Shown: positions 17,912 to 26,893, numbered from the stretch's first letter. The stretch is DNA of 64,000 nt from Methylobacterium durans (GCF_003173715.1 NZ_CP029550.1:4697501-4761500); one strand, 5' to 3'. Translations and numbers: made by a program. Notes: a model not told the origin generated them from the letters alone.

Positions 17912-19114
17912 ATGCTGCACAGGCGTGAGCTGATCAGGCGGGCCGGATTATTCGCGCTCGCGAGCGGCCCGGCCCTCGCGCCGCTGCGGGTGTTGGCGGA
18001 GACCGTCACGCTGCCCTTCGGCAACGGCGAGCGCCCGCTCGTCGCCTATCCGGGCAAGCGCCCGCTCCTGCAGATGACCGCCCGGCCGCCGCAACTGGAG
18101 ACGCCCTTCTCGGTCTTCGACGAGGGCGCCATCACGCCGAACGATGCCTTCTTCGTCCGCTATCACCTCGCCGACATCCCGACCGCGATCGATCCGGACG
18201 CGTTCCGTCTCGAGGTAAAGGGCCTGGTCGAGCGCCCCGTTTCCCTGTCGCTCGCCGAGCTCAAGGCGATGCCGGGCGCCGAGATCGTCGCGGTCAACCA
18301 GTGCTCGGGCAATTCCCGCGGCTTCTTCGAGCCGCGCATGGCGGGCGGGCAACTCGCCAACGGCGCCATGGGCTGCGCCCGCTGGGCGGGCGTGCCGCTG
18401 AGAGCCGTGCTCGACAAGGCCGGCGTGAAGGCGGGCGCCGTGCAGGTGCTGTTCGAGGGGCTCGACGGACCGGTCGTCCCGGAGACGCCGGATTTCGCCA
18501 AGACCCTCCAACTCGATCACGCCCGCGACGGCGAGGTGATGCTCGCGTGGTCGATGAACGGCGAGGACCTGCCCTGGCTGAACGGGTATCCGCTGCGCCT
18601 CGTCGTGCCGGGCTATTACGGGACCTACTGGGTCAAGCACCTCAACGGCGTCACCGTGCTCGACAAGCCCTACGAGGGCTTCTGGATGAAGACGGCCTAC
18701 CGCATCCCGGACAACGACTGCGCCTGCACCGAGCCCGGCAAGCCGGCCGCCGGCACCGTGCCGATCAACCGTTTCACGATCCGATCCTTCCTGACGAACC
18801 TCGCGGACGGCGCCACTGTGAAGGCGGGTCCGACGCCGTTGCGCGGCATCGCCTTCGACGGCGGCTCGGGCATCCGGGCGGTCGCCGTCTCCCTCGACGA
18901 CGGCCGCACCTGGAGCGAGGCGAAGCTCGGGCCGGATCTTGGGCGCTACGCGTTCCGGCCCTGGATGCTGCAGGCCGACCTGCCGCCCGGCGCTCACGCG
19001 ATCCGGGTCCGGGCGACCGGGAACGACGGGGCGATGCAGCCCCTGGAGCCGCGCTGGAACCCGGCCGGGTACCTGCGCAACGTGGTCGAGACCACCCGCG
19101 TGCGGGCGGCCTGA
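17912..19114 (+). CDS. sorA: Sulfite dehydrogenase, molybdenum subunit
   Basis: This 400-residue periplasmic molybdoenzyme of the sulfite oxidase family oxidises sulfite to sulfate and passes electrons to cytochrome c. The N-terminus has a Tat-like signal (RRELIRRAGLFALASG). The molybdopterin domain has the invariant cysteine in VNQCSGNSRGFFEPR and the conserved GYYGTYWVKHL. The C-terminal dimerisation domain follows (GGSGIRAVAVSLDDGRTW). The next gene encodes a monohaem cytochrome c, which supports a SorAB enzyme rather than SoxCD, since no other sox genes are present. The start ATG has GGGACGGGG upstream. Confidence 0.88.
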   Translation: MLHRRELIRRAGLFALASGPALAPLRVLAETVTLPFGNGERPLVAYPGKRPLLQMTARPPQLETPFSVFDEGAITPNDAFFVRYHLADIPTAIDPDAFRLEVKGLVERPVSLSLAELKAMPGAEIVAVNQCSGNSRGFFEPRMAGGQLANGAMGCARWAGVPLRAVLDKAGVKAGAVQVLFEGLDGPVVPETPDFAKTLQLDHARDGEVMLAWSMNGEDLPWLNGYPLRLVVPGYYGTYWVKHLNGVTVLDKPYEGFWMKTAYRIPDNDCACTEPGKPAAGTVPINRFTIRSFLTNLADGATVKAGPTPLRGIAFDGGSGIRAVAVSLDDGRTWSEAKLGPDLGRYAFRPWMLQADLPPGAHAIRVRATGNDGAMQPLEPRWNPAGYLRNVVETTRVRAA

Positions 19115-19126
19115 GGGGAGGGGACG

Positions 19127-19438
19127 ATGACGCGCATCCTGATCGCCGCCTTCCTGGTTCTCGCCGCCGGTGCGGCCCTGGCCGGCCCGAAGACCTACGA
19201 CCTCCCGGAGGCGACGGCGCAGCTGCGTCCGGCGCCCTCCGGCCACGAGACCGGCTTCGAGGCGGCGCAGACCAACTGCCTGAGCTGCCACTCGGTCGAT
19301 TACATCGCGATGCAGCCGCCGAAGAAGGGCCGGGCGTTCTGGGAATCCGAGGTGACCAAGATGATCAAGGTCTACCACGCCCCGATCGACGAGGCGGCCG
19401 GCAAGGCCATCGCCGCCTACCTGACCGAGGCGTATTGA
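19127..19438 (+). CDS. sorB: Monohaem cytochrome c subunit of sulfite dehydrogenase
   Basis: This 103-residue protein has a Sec signal peptide (MTRILIAAFLVLAAGAALA) and one haem motif, CLSCH. The likely axial methionine lies downstream (MIKVYHAPIDEAAGKAIAAYL). It starts 12 bases after sorA, with GGGGAGGGG just upstream, so it is in the same operon. It accepts electrons from the SorA molybdenum centre. Confidence 0.85.
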   Translation: MTRILIAAFLVLAAGAALAGPKTYDLPEATAQLRPAPSGHETGFEAAQTNCLSCHSVDYIAMQPPKKGRAFWESEVTKMIKVYHAPIDEAAGKAIAAYLTEAY

Positions 19439-19539
19439 GGCGGTGCGGGCGCGGGGCCGGCGGCAAAGCCCGGAACCGGTCTTTCGCCTCGGGCGGCCGT
19501 CGCTGCTAGGCAGGGAGTGACGGACCCAGCGGAGGAATC

Positions 19540-20589
19540 ATGGACACGCCGACGCCCCGCCTCACGAGCCTCGCCCACGGGGGCGGCTGCGGCTGCAAGC
19601 TCGACCCCGGCATCCTGCGCGGGCTCCTGGCGAGCCAGCCCGCGGCCGGACCGTTCGAGCGTCTCCTCGTCGGCAACGAGACCGCGGACGATGCTGCCGT
19701 CTGGGCCCTGGACGACGGCACCTGCCTCATCGCCACCACAGACTTCTTCACGCCGATGGTGGACGACCCGCGCGATTTCGGCCGCATCGCCGCAACGAAT
19801 GCGATCTCCGACGTCTATGCGATGGGGGGCCGTCCGATCCTGGCGCTCGCCATCCTCGGCATGCCGGTCGGCAGGATCGCGCCCGAGACCGTGGCCGAGA
19901 TCCTGAGAGGCGGCGCTGGCCTCTGCGCCGAGGCCGGCATCCCGGTCGCGGGCGGCCACTCGATCGACACGCCGGAGCCGATCTACGGGCTCGCCGTAAT
20001 CGGCACCGCGCGACGCGAGCACGTGCGCCGCAACGGCGACGCTCGGGCAGGCGACGCGCTCATCCTGACGAAGGGCATCGGCGTCGGGATCTACTCCGCG
20101 GCGATCAAGCGCGACGGCCTGCCCGGGGACGGCTACGCCGAGTTCGTGGCGACAACGACGCTCCTCAACAGGGTCGGCCCTGACCTCGCGACCGACGCGG
20201 ACGTGCACGCCATGACGGACGTCACCGGCTTCGGCCTCCTCGGGCACGGGCTGGAGATCGCTCGCGCATCCGGGCTGCGGCTGGCGATCGAGGCCGGCGC
20301 GGTGCCGCTCCTGACCCATGCTGCGGCGCTCGCCAGGGACGGCTTCGTGACCGGCGCATCGCACCGGAACTGGGCCGCCTTCGGGGCGGATGTCGCCCTG
20401 CCCGAATCCTTCCCGGATTGGCGGCGTCATCTCCTCACCGACCCGCAGACCTCCGGCGGGCTCCTCGTCTCCTGCGCGGCGGGGCGCGCCGCGGCGATCC
20501 GGGACCGCATCCGGGCGGCGGGCTACCCGCTCGCCGCGATCGTCGGCCGCGTCGAGACGGGCCCCGCCGGGCTGCGGGTCGATTCGTGA
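19540..20589 (+). CDS. selD: Selenide, water dikinase (selenophosphate synthetase)
   Basis: This 349-residue protein makes selenophosphate from selenide and ATP, the selenium donor for Sec-tRNA. The active-site loop [10 protein letters not shown] has cysteine at the position that is Sec or Cys in the family, with the essential lysine. Glycine-rich ATP-binding segments follow ([40 protein letters not shown]). The start ATG has GGAGGA upstream. With selA and tRNA-Sec about 35 kb away it forms the Sec pathway; removing the island would bring them to within about 0.5 kb. Confidence 0.93.
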   Translation: MDTPTPRLTSLAHGGGCGCKLDPGILRGLLASQPAAGPFERLLVGNETADDAAVWALDDGTCLIATTDFFTPMVDDPRDFGRIAATNAISDVYAMGGRPILALAILGMPVGRIAPETVAEILRGGAGLCAEAGIPVAGGHSIDTPEPIYGLAVIGTARREHVRRNGDARAGDALILTKGIGVGIYSAAIKRDGLPGDGYAEFVATTTLLNRVGPDLATDADVHAMTDVTGFGLLGHGLEIARASGLRLAIEAGAVPLLTHAAALARDGFVTGASHRNWAAFGADVALPESFPDWRRHLLTDPQTSGGLLVSCAAGRAAAIRDRIRAAGYPLAAIVGRVETGPAGLRVDS

Positions 20590-20688
20590 GATCGGTCCGG
20601 GGGAATCGCGTGGGAGAGACGCCGAGGACGAGGCGCGGCCCGTGAACGCCGCCTGCCCAAGCGCGGCCATAGGCGCCCGCGCGCGGAT

Positions 20689-21003
20689 GTGACACAGTCC
20701 CGGCGCACCGTCCGGAGCCCTGCCTTGCGTCTTCTCGCTCTCGTCCGCGCTGCTCTCGTGTGCGCGTCCTTGCCGCTCGCCGGCCAGGCGCAGGCGGCCT
20801 TTCCCTGCGACGAGCTCTGGGGCGAGCGCAATGCCGTCTACGCCGAGGCGGGCTACTGCTTCCGGACGGCGCGGGGCATCCGGGCCTTCGGCAACGCGAA
20901 TTGCCGCTACGATGACATCCGGGACGTGCCGCTCTCCGCCCGCGACCGGGCGAAGGTCGCCGACATCGTCCGCGAGGAGCGGCGGAACGGCTGCGGGGAG
21001 TGA
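20689..21003 (+). CDS. Small secreted protein with YARHG-like domain
   Basis: The product is about 104 residues. An N-terminal hydrophobic stretch (LRLLALVRAALVCASLPLAG) acts as signal peptide and is followed by FPCDELWGERNAVYAEAGYC, RAIRAFGN-like sequence and a final conserved Cys. The W..RN..Y...GYCF pattern matches the small YARHG/DUF4453-type domain with paired cysteines, function unknown. GTG 20689 and TTG 20725 are both possible starts. It is the last core gene before the island. Confidence 0.65.
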   Translation: MTQSRRTVRSPALRLLALVRAALVCASLPLAGQAQAAFPCDELWGERNAVYAEAGYCFRTARGIRAFGNANCRYDDIRDVPLSARDRAKVADIVREERRNGCGE

Positions 21004-21029
21004 GCGCCGCGGCCCGGCGCGCGGCAATC

Positions 21030-21092
21030 CTGGCGGAAGCGGATGGGAATCGAACCCACCGTACGCTGTTGGCGTACCGCTGGTTTTGAAGA
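21030..21092. other. attL: duplicated 3' part of tRNA-Sec
   Basis: This copy matches 55552-55614 base for base over 63 bp, then diverges (TCGATCC here, CCAGGAG there). It lacks the 5' third of the tRNA and so is not functional. Confidence 0.93.
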
Positions 21093-21487
21093 TCGATCCT
21101 GTAGGGCAGCCTGAGTGTGTCTTAGGCAGAAACCTCAATTAGGTGAGGAAGTTAGGGTATCGGATGCCTCTAGTGCTGACAGCCGGGTGCGGCGAACGAG
21201 TCGGCACAGTGCTCGGACGTGGGCCGTTCCCTCGTTCTCTGTTCAGGGCATCGGTTTCCATCCATCGTAGGCGCTGGTGTGATGCCCTGCTCTCATGGCT
21301 CCCGATGATCGTTGAGGGGTAGGCGCATCAGCGCCTACCCACTCACGATGGGATGCTCTCGGCTGGCCCTATGGTCCTCGGGCCGCCAATCGCACCCCAT
21401 CGGCTCTCCGAGATTCCGTTGAGGGCAAGAGCGCGAACACAGATCGGACTGGTGTTGGGAGAGGGAGAGAGGAGATCCAGATCTCAC
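21093..21487. other. Island left end, no gene seen
   Basis: About 395 bp between attL and the left 452-bp repeat. It holds one strong hairpin (21317-21340) and no convincing gene. Confidence 0.5.
21317..21340. terminator. Strong 10-bp hairpin, possible insulator or terminator
   Basis: Arms GGGTAGGCGC and its complement with an ATCA loop form a very stable stem. No U-tract follows, so Rho-independent termination is uncertain. Confidence 0.4.
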
Positions 21488-21939
21488 CTCCATCATGACC
21501 TTGATGTCCTGTAAGCCAGTTGGATTTCTCACGTGTCCGCGCAGCTTCCCGTATTAGATGAGCCGTGAGAAAAACGGCTCCCGGACGAGAACGGGCGCGG
21601 AACGCGGCCCGGCCGAGATCCAACCCCCTCAGCCAACCGTCCTCTCCACGTCCTCCTGAACGTCCCCGCCACGGTTCTCCCGAACCGATCCGGCGCACGA
21701 TCGAGGCAGACAGTCACACTGGTACGATCAGGCGAGGACAGTCAGGCGGTACGATCAGAACGACGATCTCCGAGAGGATCGAGATCCGGCCATTATCGGG
21801 CGGTATGAAGACAGATCGGCGCAGGAGGTCGAGGAGAAGGGTCGGCGAGCGTGGGGCTGCGAGGTGCCCCTCCCGGGGCTCAGAGCAAGCCAGCGATGCC
21901 GACAGCCGGGCCGCGAAGGATGAGCGGGACGGCTCAGGA
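21488..21939 (+). repeat. 452-bp repeat, left copy (inverted relative to 50355-50806)
   Basis: Aligned by eye with the reverse complement of 50355-50806, it is nearly identical; I noticed one substitution. It contains a small hairpin (GAGCCGT/ACGGCTC), two GGTACGATCA boxes at 21721 and 21748, and the stretch CGACGATCTCCGAGAGGATC. Frames inside are GC/Arg-rich in both orientations and do not look coding. The match stops at 21488, exactly where an IS3 element begins beside the other copy. Confidence 0.85.
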
Positions 21940-22141
21940 GGGAGAGACGTCCAGTTGCTTCCGGTGCCTGTGGCACGGCCAGTACATCGTTGAGCCCGAT
22001 CAGGTCGCTGGTCCCCCTGGCCGCCATGTGGGTCATGGTGCTGGGAAGCATCGCTACCCTGTTCGAGACGATCGCGTAATCGTCCTCAGGATGCTCGGCC
22101 CGGAAGTCCGTGCAGAGGGTCGCGAGATTGTCGCCTCTCAC
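21940..22141 (-). pseudogene. Possible truncated gene running into the repeat
   Basis: An ATG at 22141 opens a frame with normal composition (RGDNLATLCTDFRAEHPEDDYA, MTHMAARGTSDLIGLN) that enters the 452-bp repeat at 21939 and becomes Arg/Ser-rich. It may be the N-terminus of a small protein cut by the repeat. I do not recognise the family. Confidence 0.3.
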
Positions 22142-22225
22142 GCCATCCGTATTCTTCGGTGATGGTCAGCATTGATCCATCCTGCTGTCCTCGTAGTTGG
22201 TAGCAGGACGGAGGCGAGTTGCATC

Positions 22226-22468
22226 ATGCCGCTGTTCTACTTCCACCTGCATGCCCTCTCGAAGCTGCGACAGGACGAGATCGGCCTTGAGCTGGATAGC
22301 GTCGAGGCTGCTTACCTCGCGGCCTATCACTCGGTCCCAGGGGTGGCGGCGGAGTTGGTGAGAGAGGGGCTTGATCCTTCTCAGTTCAAGTACGTGATCA
22401 CCAACGCGAAGGACCGGCACCTGATGACGCTGCCCTTCTCAGAGGCTCTGGGCGCGAAGGTGCGCTGA
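22226..22468 (+). CDS. Small DUF6894-like protein
   Basis: This 80-residue protein opens MPLFYFHLHAL, with D.IGLELDSVEAAYLAAYHS next. It matches the small family common in Methylobacterium and Bradyrhizobium with a Y/FYFHL start, D..G.E and a repeated EAAYLEA segment. Its function is unknown, though members often occur near stress and signalling genes. ATG at 22226 was chosen over an in-frame upstream codon because it begins with the family's characteristic MPL.YFHL; GGAGGCGAG lies upstream. Confidence 0.7.
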   Translation: MPLFYFHLHALSKLRQDEIGLELDSVEAAYLAAYHSVPGVAAELVREGLDPSQFKYVITNAKDRHLMTLPFSEALGAKVR

Positions 22469-22539
22469 CCGAGATAGCAGCTTTTCTCCCGCACCCTACG
22501 GTTCGATCGTCTACTCTCGGCTAATCGGAGAAGCGTTAG

Positions 22540-22915
22540 ATCTCTCACGTGTCCATGCGACTCTCCGTACTCGATGAAGCGTGAGGGAAGTGGCTCCTTA
22601 GGCGATAACGGACGCGGAACGCAGCCCGGCTGAGACCCAGCCCACTCAGCCAATCGTCCTGCCGACGTCCTCCTGAACGGCCGCGCCCACGATCGCAGAG
22701 GACCATCACGCTGGTAGGATCAAGACGAGCCCAGTCAGGCCGGTATGATCAAGACGACGATCCCCGAAAGGATCGAGATCCGGGCGGTATGAAGACAGAT
22801 CGGTGCGGCAGGTCGAGGAGAAGGCGTCGGAGAGCGTGGGGCTGCGAGGCGCCCACCAGGGCACAGAGCAGACCAGCGATGCCGACAGCCGGGCCGCGAG
22901 AAAAGCGAGGGGACG
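22540..22915 (+). repeat. Diverged third copy of the 452-bp repeat
   Basis: It lies in the same orientation as the left copy and keeps the same order of blocks: CTCACGTGTCC, CGTCCTCCTGAACG, GGTAGGATCA, GGCCGGTATGATCA, GACGATC, GAGATCCGG, GTATGAAGACAGATCGG and GCCGACAGCCGGGCCGCGA. Many substitutions and small gaps separate them. The hairpin has decayed but the GGTAnGATCA boxes and their surroundings are the best kept. Confidence 0.75.
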
Positions 22916-22950
22916 GCTACTTACGAAGTGCGGCCGAAGGAAGTTGGCTT

Positions 22951-23043
22951 TCACAAGCTCGTCAGTCCGTTCAGAGCTGCGACCAGGGAAAATGTGCCAG
23001 CGATAGCAACGTTGCCTGCAAGCAGGATGGTGAGAAGGGTCAT
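22951..23043 (-). CDS. Possible 30-residue membrane peptide
   Basis: ATG at 23043 encodes a 30-residue hydrophobic peptide (LLTILLAGNVAIAGTFSLVA) ending TSL before TGA. GGAG lies about 13 bases upstream. It resembles other tiny membrane proteins scattered through this part of the island. Length alone makes chance possible. Confidence 0.35.
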   Translation of the reverse strand: MTLLTILLAGNVAIAGTFSLVAALNGLTSL

Positions 23044-23255
23044 GGGCCTGGAACTCCATACTGTCGAGCTTCAACGCCAATGGCTACGTTCCGTTGCGGC
23101 CCTCATCACTTCCCTTTCTTGGCCTCCGGCCCGCCGCAGGCGCGAGCCACTGACCCGTGGCCGCGCCACGAGCCTGCGACCGCAGATCGCCTGTTTGATC
23201 GGCAAAGGCCGGGCAGATGGCCCGGCCTTCATCATCTCAGGCAGACTGGATGCGG

Positions 23256-23513
23256 TCAGTGTGCACCGGTCGAGGTTGCACCCGATTTCGAGCCGGAAGC
23301 GGGAGCCGTCTTCGCGGTATTCGGGCTCGTGCTCTTCGCAGCGCCGGTCGCAACACCGTCCTTCGCGGGCATGCCCTTCTCGGTGTTGCTCTTCACGCTA
23401 CCCGGATTGTTGAGGTTCTTTTCCGCAGATCCAGCAGCGCCAGCCTGGGCCAGCGCAGCGCCGGACAGCGAAGTAGCCAGCAGGGCGCTGAGTGCAAGGC
23501 AACTGATGCGCAT
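23256..23513 (-). CDS. Small secreted low-complexity protein
   Basis: This 85-residue protein has a clear Sec signal peptide (RISCLALSALLATSLSG, cleavage after ALA-Q) and a Lys/Asn/Ser/Thr/Ala-rich mature part with NNPGSVKSNTEKG. ATG 23513 has GGGAG eight bases upstream. No domain is recognised. Similar short periplasmic proteins are common in stress regulons of this group. It is divergent from the gene at 23792. Confidence 0.65.
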   Translation of the reverse strand: MRISCLALSALLATSLSGAALAQAGAAGSAEKNLNNPGSVKSNTEKGMPAKDGVATGAAKSTSPNTAKTAPASGSKSGATSTGAH

Positions 23514-23740
23514 AGTGAACTCCCTTTCGGATGCAGAACACATCTGCTCGATTGCGCCGGTATGTGCCGCTGAGCAGCGATTGGTTTGCACCAACACAGG
23601 AAGATTGGGCGTTCCCAGATGAACCGGCCGTGACACGGCAAGCGGCTCTCTGTTCACCTTGCGCCGGCTGCCTGGAGAAGCGGCAACCGACGAGTTGGGA
23701 TGCCGCAAGTCAAACCTTTGCCGTAGGAAGGAGTTCTCGC

Positions 23741-23766
23741 GGAACGTGTTGTTCCAGCGGTTCGTT
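23741..23766 (+). promoter_or_regulatory. EcfG-type promoter GGAAC-N17-CGTT
   Basis: GGAAC at 23741-23745 and CGTT at 23763-23766 are separated by exactly 17 bases, the known consensus of the alphaproteobacterial general stress sigma factor EcfG. The start codon of the downstream gene lies 25 bases further on, a suitable distance. An EcfG-type sigma factor is encoded in the same island at 29430-30110. Confidence 0.75.
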
Positions 23767-23791
23767 ACGTGCTCCCACATGGGAGGCAACA

Positions 23792-24019
23792 ATGCTGAAA
23801 ACGGCACAGGCAAGCGCATTTCTGTGGCTCGTGATCGCAAGCCAAGCCCTTGCGCAGGTGACCACAGCACCAACCACACCTGCCCCCGCTCAGCCTACTG
23901 CACCAGCCACCACACACGCGGCTGGCGGAACGAACTGGCTCTGGCTGATCATCCTGGCCGCCCTGATTGCAGCGGCGGTCTGGTACTTCATGCGCCGTCG
24001 CGGAACACCCCGGCTTTGA
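23792..24019 (+). CDS. Small exported membrane-anchored protein under an EcfG-type promoter
   Basis: This 75-residue protein has a signal peptide (TAQASAFLWLVIASQALA), a Thr/Pro/Ala-rich stretch, one membrane helix (NWLWLIILAALIAAAVWYF) and a basic tail (MRRRG). GGGAGG lies eight bases before the ATG. The perfect EcfG-type promoter just upstream makes it a likely general-stress gene. The product is probably an inner-membrane protein with a short periplasmic spacer; no function is known. Confidence 0.72.
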   Translation: MLKTAQASAFLWLVIASQALAQVTTAPTTPAPAQPTAPATTHAAGGTNWLWLIILAALIAAAVWYFMRRRGTPRL

Positions 24020-24084
24020 TGCTGGAGGCGGTGTAAGCGGCACCGCCAACGAAAATCCGGGACAGCGAAACTGAGGAGAAGGTC

Positions 24085-24435
24085 ATGGCTGAGACACAAG
24101 CGCAGAACCCCTCGTCGCAAGGCTCTTCAGGAGCCAAGCAATCCGGCAGGGGCCAGGATCAACAACGGAGTGAGAGCTTCGCCGATCAGGCGCAGAGCGC
24201 GGTGCGTGGAGTGGCCGATCAGGCGTCAGACATGTGGGACAGCGCCTCCGATCAGGGTCAGCGCTATTACAGACAGGGCAGCCAAGCCTTCGGCAACATG
24301 GACGGTGCGACGCTCGGCGGTTTGTTCGCCGCAGGTGCGCTTGGCTTTGCCATCGCATGGCTGATCTTCGGGCAGTCTCACGCAAGCAGAGATGTGGCTC
24401 GCCGCATGAGCCGGAGCAGCGAGAGCTACCGTTGA
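24085..24435 (+). CDS. Small stress-type membrane protein
   Basis: This 116-residue protein has a hydrophilic Gln/Ser-rich first half, an amphipathic helix (ADQAQSAVRGVADQASDMWD) and one membrane helix (about residues 77-95, LGGLFAAGALGFAIAWLIFG). The layout resembles YqjD/DUF883-type proteins. It starts 65 bases after the previous gene and has GAGGAGAAGG before the ATG, so it may share the EcfG-type promoter. Confidence 0.65.
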   Translation: MAETQAQNPSSQGSSGAKQSGRGQDQQRSESFADQAQSAVRGVADQASDMWDSASDQGQRYYRQGSQAFGNMDGATLGGLFAAGALGFAIAWLIFGQSHASRDVARRMSRSSESYR

Positions 24436-24608
24436 GTTATACGAGGCAGTGAACGCTGACGTGCGTTCGGAAGGTGCCTCAGGGCTGGGCTCAACCACCC
24501 TTAGGCTGGCCGAACATCCGCAGCAGCAAGCCGGTTGAGTCCATGCTGGAGTTCGTTCTCGGTGACCTGTCCGCGCTGATCGCCACGCACGGGCTCTGTT
24601 GTTGCCCC

Positions 24609-25688
24609 CTAAAGACCGGACACGGTCTCCTGGGTTGATCGGGCGATGAACTCGCGCGGCGAGCGGTAGCCCAGCGCGCGATGAGGGTGAAGGTCGTTGT
24701 AGTGCGCCAGCCAAACGGGAAGCTGGCGCAGCACGCTTTCAGCATCCGGCAGGATCGAGACGCGCACGTAGTCGCGCTTCAAGGTCCGCACGAACGCCTC
24801 GGCCATGCCATTACTCTGAGGGCTCTCCAGCGGCGTCGTTTTCGGCACCAATCCGAGGTCGCGAGCGAAGCGGCGCGTGTCGCGGGCCAAGTAGCAGCTG
24901 CCGTTGTCGGTCAGCCACTCGATCAGGCTCGGCAGCTGGTTGACTGGCCCGAAGCGATGCTCGACGGCCGCCACCATCAGGTCGCGGACGTCCTCGCCCG
25001 TGATGCCCGCCGTGGTTGCCACGTAGCTCATCGCCTCCCGGTCACAGCAGTCGAGCGCGAAGGCGACCCGCACCCTCTCACCGTTCTCCGCCGCGATCTC
25101 TAGCCCGTCCGAGCACCAGCGCGTGTTGCGGACGGCCACCGCCACCTTGCCCTCATGACGGCGCGTCTCGGCTCCGCCCGCGTGTCGCTGAAGCAGGAGG
25201 TCGTGCGCCTTCATGACTCGGTAGACGCGCTTCACGTTCGGCGCAGGCCGGCCGTCCCGCTCGGCCTGCCGGCGCAAGAGGGCGTGGACGCGCCGATAGC
25301 CGTAGGTCGGCAGATCCGCGATGAGCGCCTGGATCGCGCCGAGCAGCTCGGCGTCGGGTGCAGGCGGACGACCGCGTCGCGCTATGGGCTTCCGGGCGGG
25401 GGCCGTCTGCCGGGAGGAGGCGAGGTGCGGGCGCGATAAGCCCAAAGCCGAAGCCACCGCGCTCACCGGCCGTCCCCCAGCCACGAGGTCATGCGCAGCG
25501 GCAACTTTTTGGGGGCGGCGACCCGCTCCATCGCCTCGCGCAAGATCTCGGTTTCCAGCGTCTTCTTGCCCAGGAGCCGCTGTAGCTCGCGGATCTGCTG
25601 CAGGGCAGCGCGAAGCTCGGAGGCTGGCACCACCTCCTCGCCGGCCCCGGCGGCCGTGAGGGCGCCGCGCGCCATCAGCCGACGCCAC
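24609..25688 (-). CDS. IS3 transposase OrfB (DDE integrase)
   Basis: The OrfB part begins near 25510 ([18 protein letters not shown]) and is probably made by -1 frameshifting on the A-run at 25507-25511 shared with OrfA; upstream codons in this frame are shadow sequence. The rve core has WCSDGLEI (Asp), LTDNGSCY (Asp) and [19 protein letters not shown] (Glu), then [18 protein letters not shown]. All catalytic residues are present. Confidence 0.85.
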   Translation of the reverse strand: MASADGARRPHGRRGRRGGGASLRASRCPAADPRATAAPGQEDAGNRDLARGDGAGRRPQKVAAAHDLVAGGRPVSAVASALGLSRPHLASSRQTAPARKPIARRGRPPAPDAELLGAIQALIADLPTYGYRRVHALLRRQAERDGRPAPNVKRVYRVMKAHDLLLQRHAGGAETRRHEGKVAVAVRNTRWCSDGLEIAAENGERVRVAFALDCCDREAMSYVATTAGITGEDVRDLMVAAVEHRFGPVNQLPSLIEWLTDNGSCYLARDTRRFARDLGLVPKTTPLESPQSNGMAEAFVRTLKRDYVRVSILPDAESVLRQLPVWLAHYNDLHPHRALGYRSPREFIARSTQETVSGL

Positions 25689-25879
25689 GTGAACAGCTGG
25701 TTGGCGTTCAGCCCGTGGCGGCGGGCGACGAGCGAGACAGACTGGCCGGGCAGATACGTCTCCTCGACGAGGCGCACCTTCTCCTGCGTGGTCCAGTGCC
25801 GCCGGCGCTGGACGGAGGTGATCACCTCGACGCGCTCGGCGCGGGGCGGATCGTTAAAACTCACCATAGGATCGGTCAT
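25463..25879 (-). CDS. IS3 transposase OrfA
   Basis: This protein of about 138 residues has an HTH_8-type helix-turn-helix ([40 protein letters not shown]) and a C-terminal leucine-zipper-like helix ([20 protein letters not shown]). ATG 25879 was chosen; 25867 and 25897 are in-frame alternatives. It regulates and is fused by frameshift to OrfB. Confidence 0.85.
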   Translation of the reverse strand: MTDPMVSFNDPPRAERVEVITSVQRRRHWTTQEKVRLVEETYLPGQSVSLVARRHGLNANQLFTWRRLMARGALTAAGAGEEVVPASELRAALQQIRELQRLLGKKTLETEILREAMERVAAPKKLPLRMTSWLGDGR

Positions 25880-26713
25880 AGGCACACACTTCCACAAGCG
25901 TGAGCCCGTGTCCGGTCATTTAGGGGGCTACTTCAGGCTCTGGATCGTGGCCCTGGTGATCGGCCTGGAGAGCATGGGCCTGCCACTCCCTGGTGAGACG
26001 TGTCTCGTCAGCGCCTCCCTCTACGCCGGAGCAACCGGCAATCTCTCCCTAGGCGCGGTCATTGCCGCAGCCGTGGCAGGGGCGGTGATTGGCGACAGCG
26101 TCGGCTTCTGGATCGGCCGCAGCGTGGGGCAGCGAACGCTCATCCGTCATGGGCCGCGCATCGGCATCACGCCCGAGAAGATCAAGCTCGGGCGCTACTT
26201 GTTCATGCGCCATGGCGGCAAGGTCGTGTTCCTGGGCCGGTTCGTCGCCGTACTGCGCGTGTTGGCAGCACTCCTGGCCGGCGCGAACCGGATGGCATGG
26301 CCACGCTTCCTCTTGTTCAACGCCACTGGCGGGCTCGTCTGGGCGACCGTGTTTGCGTGTGGCGCTTACTTCTTCGGTTCGCGCATCGAGGCGGTGACCG
26401 GCCCCGTGGGCGTATGCCTACTGGTCCTGGCAGCGGCTGGTTTGATCTGGCTCATCGTCATGCTGCGCGAGCACGAGGCGCGCCTTCTGGAAGAGGCAGA
26501 GCAGGCGCTCCCCGGCCCGCTGATGCCGACCTAAGGGCGAGCGGACTATCAACATCCCAGGGCTGGGGATGCTCCAACCCCGTTGCTTGAGACAATCGCG
26601 TGATTGCGCTGAGGACGAGAAGCGCAGCAGCCAAGCAATCGTGCACGCCTCCCGATGGAACCGCTCAGCTTGTGCCTGCGTTGCAAGCCAAATTCAAACG
26701 CTGGGGACGATAA

Positions 26714-26842
26714 ATGAGCACTAATGCTGAGTATAGGAATGCGCTCCCGTCAGGCCCGTCGCTGCTTCAAGCAAGCTTAGGCTTCAGTTTTTCTTTCGTA
26801 ACTCTGATCGGATGCGTGGTTGCGCTCGGCATGGTTGCATAG
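26714..26842 (+). CDS. Predicted 42-residue membrane peptide
   Basis: ATG 26714, preceded by GGGGACG, encodes a short polar head (STNAEYRNALPSGPS) and one hydrophobic helix (LGFSFSFVTLIGCVVALGM) before TAG. Composition and RBS are good for a small membrane protein. It lies just before a strong bidirectional terminator. Function unknown. Confidence 0.5.
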   Translation: MSTNAEYRNALPSGPSLLQASLGFSFSFVTLIGCVVALGMVA

Positions 26843-26893
26843 TGCCGAACCGCATCATTGGGTGTGTGCTCAAGGCAGACTGAGCAGCAACGA

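Larger units (their letters stand above)
24597..25935 (-). mobile_element. IS3-family insertion sequence, 1339 bp, with 5-bp target duplication
   Basis: The termini are TGTTGTTGCCCCC at the left and the complement of TGAAGTAGCCCCC at the right, and inner bases also pair (GACCGGACACGG). GGCTC flanks both sides (24592-24596 and 25936-25940). Two overlapping transposase genes fill the element. Ends and duplication are intact, so it appears recent. Confidence 0.9.
24543..26534 (+). pseudogene. DedA-family membrane protein gene split by an IS3 element
   Basis: The first 18 codons (24543-24596, LEFVLGDLSALIATHGL) are followed by the IS. The frame resumes at 25941 (WIVALVIGLESMGLPLPGET) and continues to 26534. 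Removing the IS and one copy of the GGCTC duplication gives a perfect 215-residue DedA/SNARE-associated protein with the conserved E..G.P.PGE, G...GY-like GDSVGFWIGR and FLGRFVAVLR motifs. DedA proteins are inner-membrane proteins linked to lipid flipping and membrane potential. The insertion removes the N-terminal anchor, so the gene is probably inactive unless restarted inside the IS. Confidence 0.88.

Noticed and set aside
17912..19438. SoxCD sulfur dehydrogenase
   Set aside because: The cytochrome partner is a small monohaem protein, and no soxXYZAB genes are nearby, so SorAB is more likely.
21529..21717. 62-residue protein encoded identically in both 452-bp repeats
   Set aside because: Identity follows from the DNA repeat; no RBS, Arg/Ser/Gly bias, and the diverged third copy does not keep the frame.
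21721..21757. Iterons of a plasmid origin
   Set aside because: Only two GGTACGATCA boxes occur per repeat, with no DnaA box or Rep gene beside them; a regulatory role fits better.
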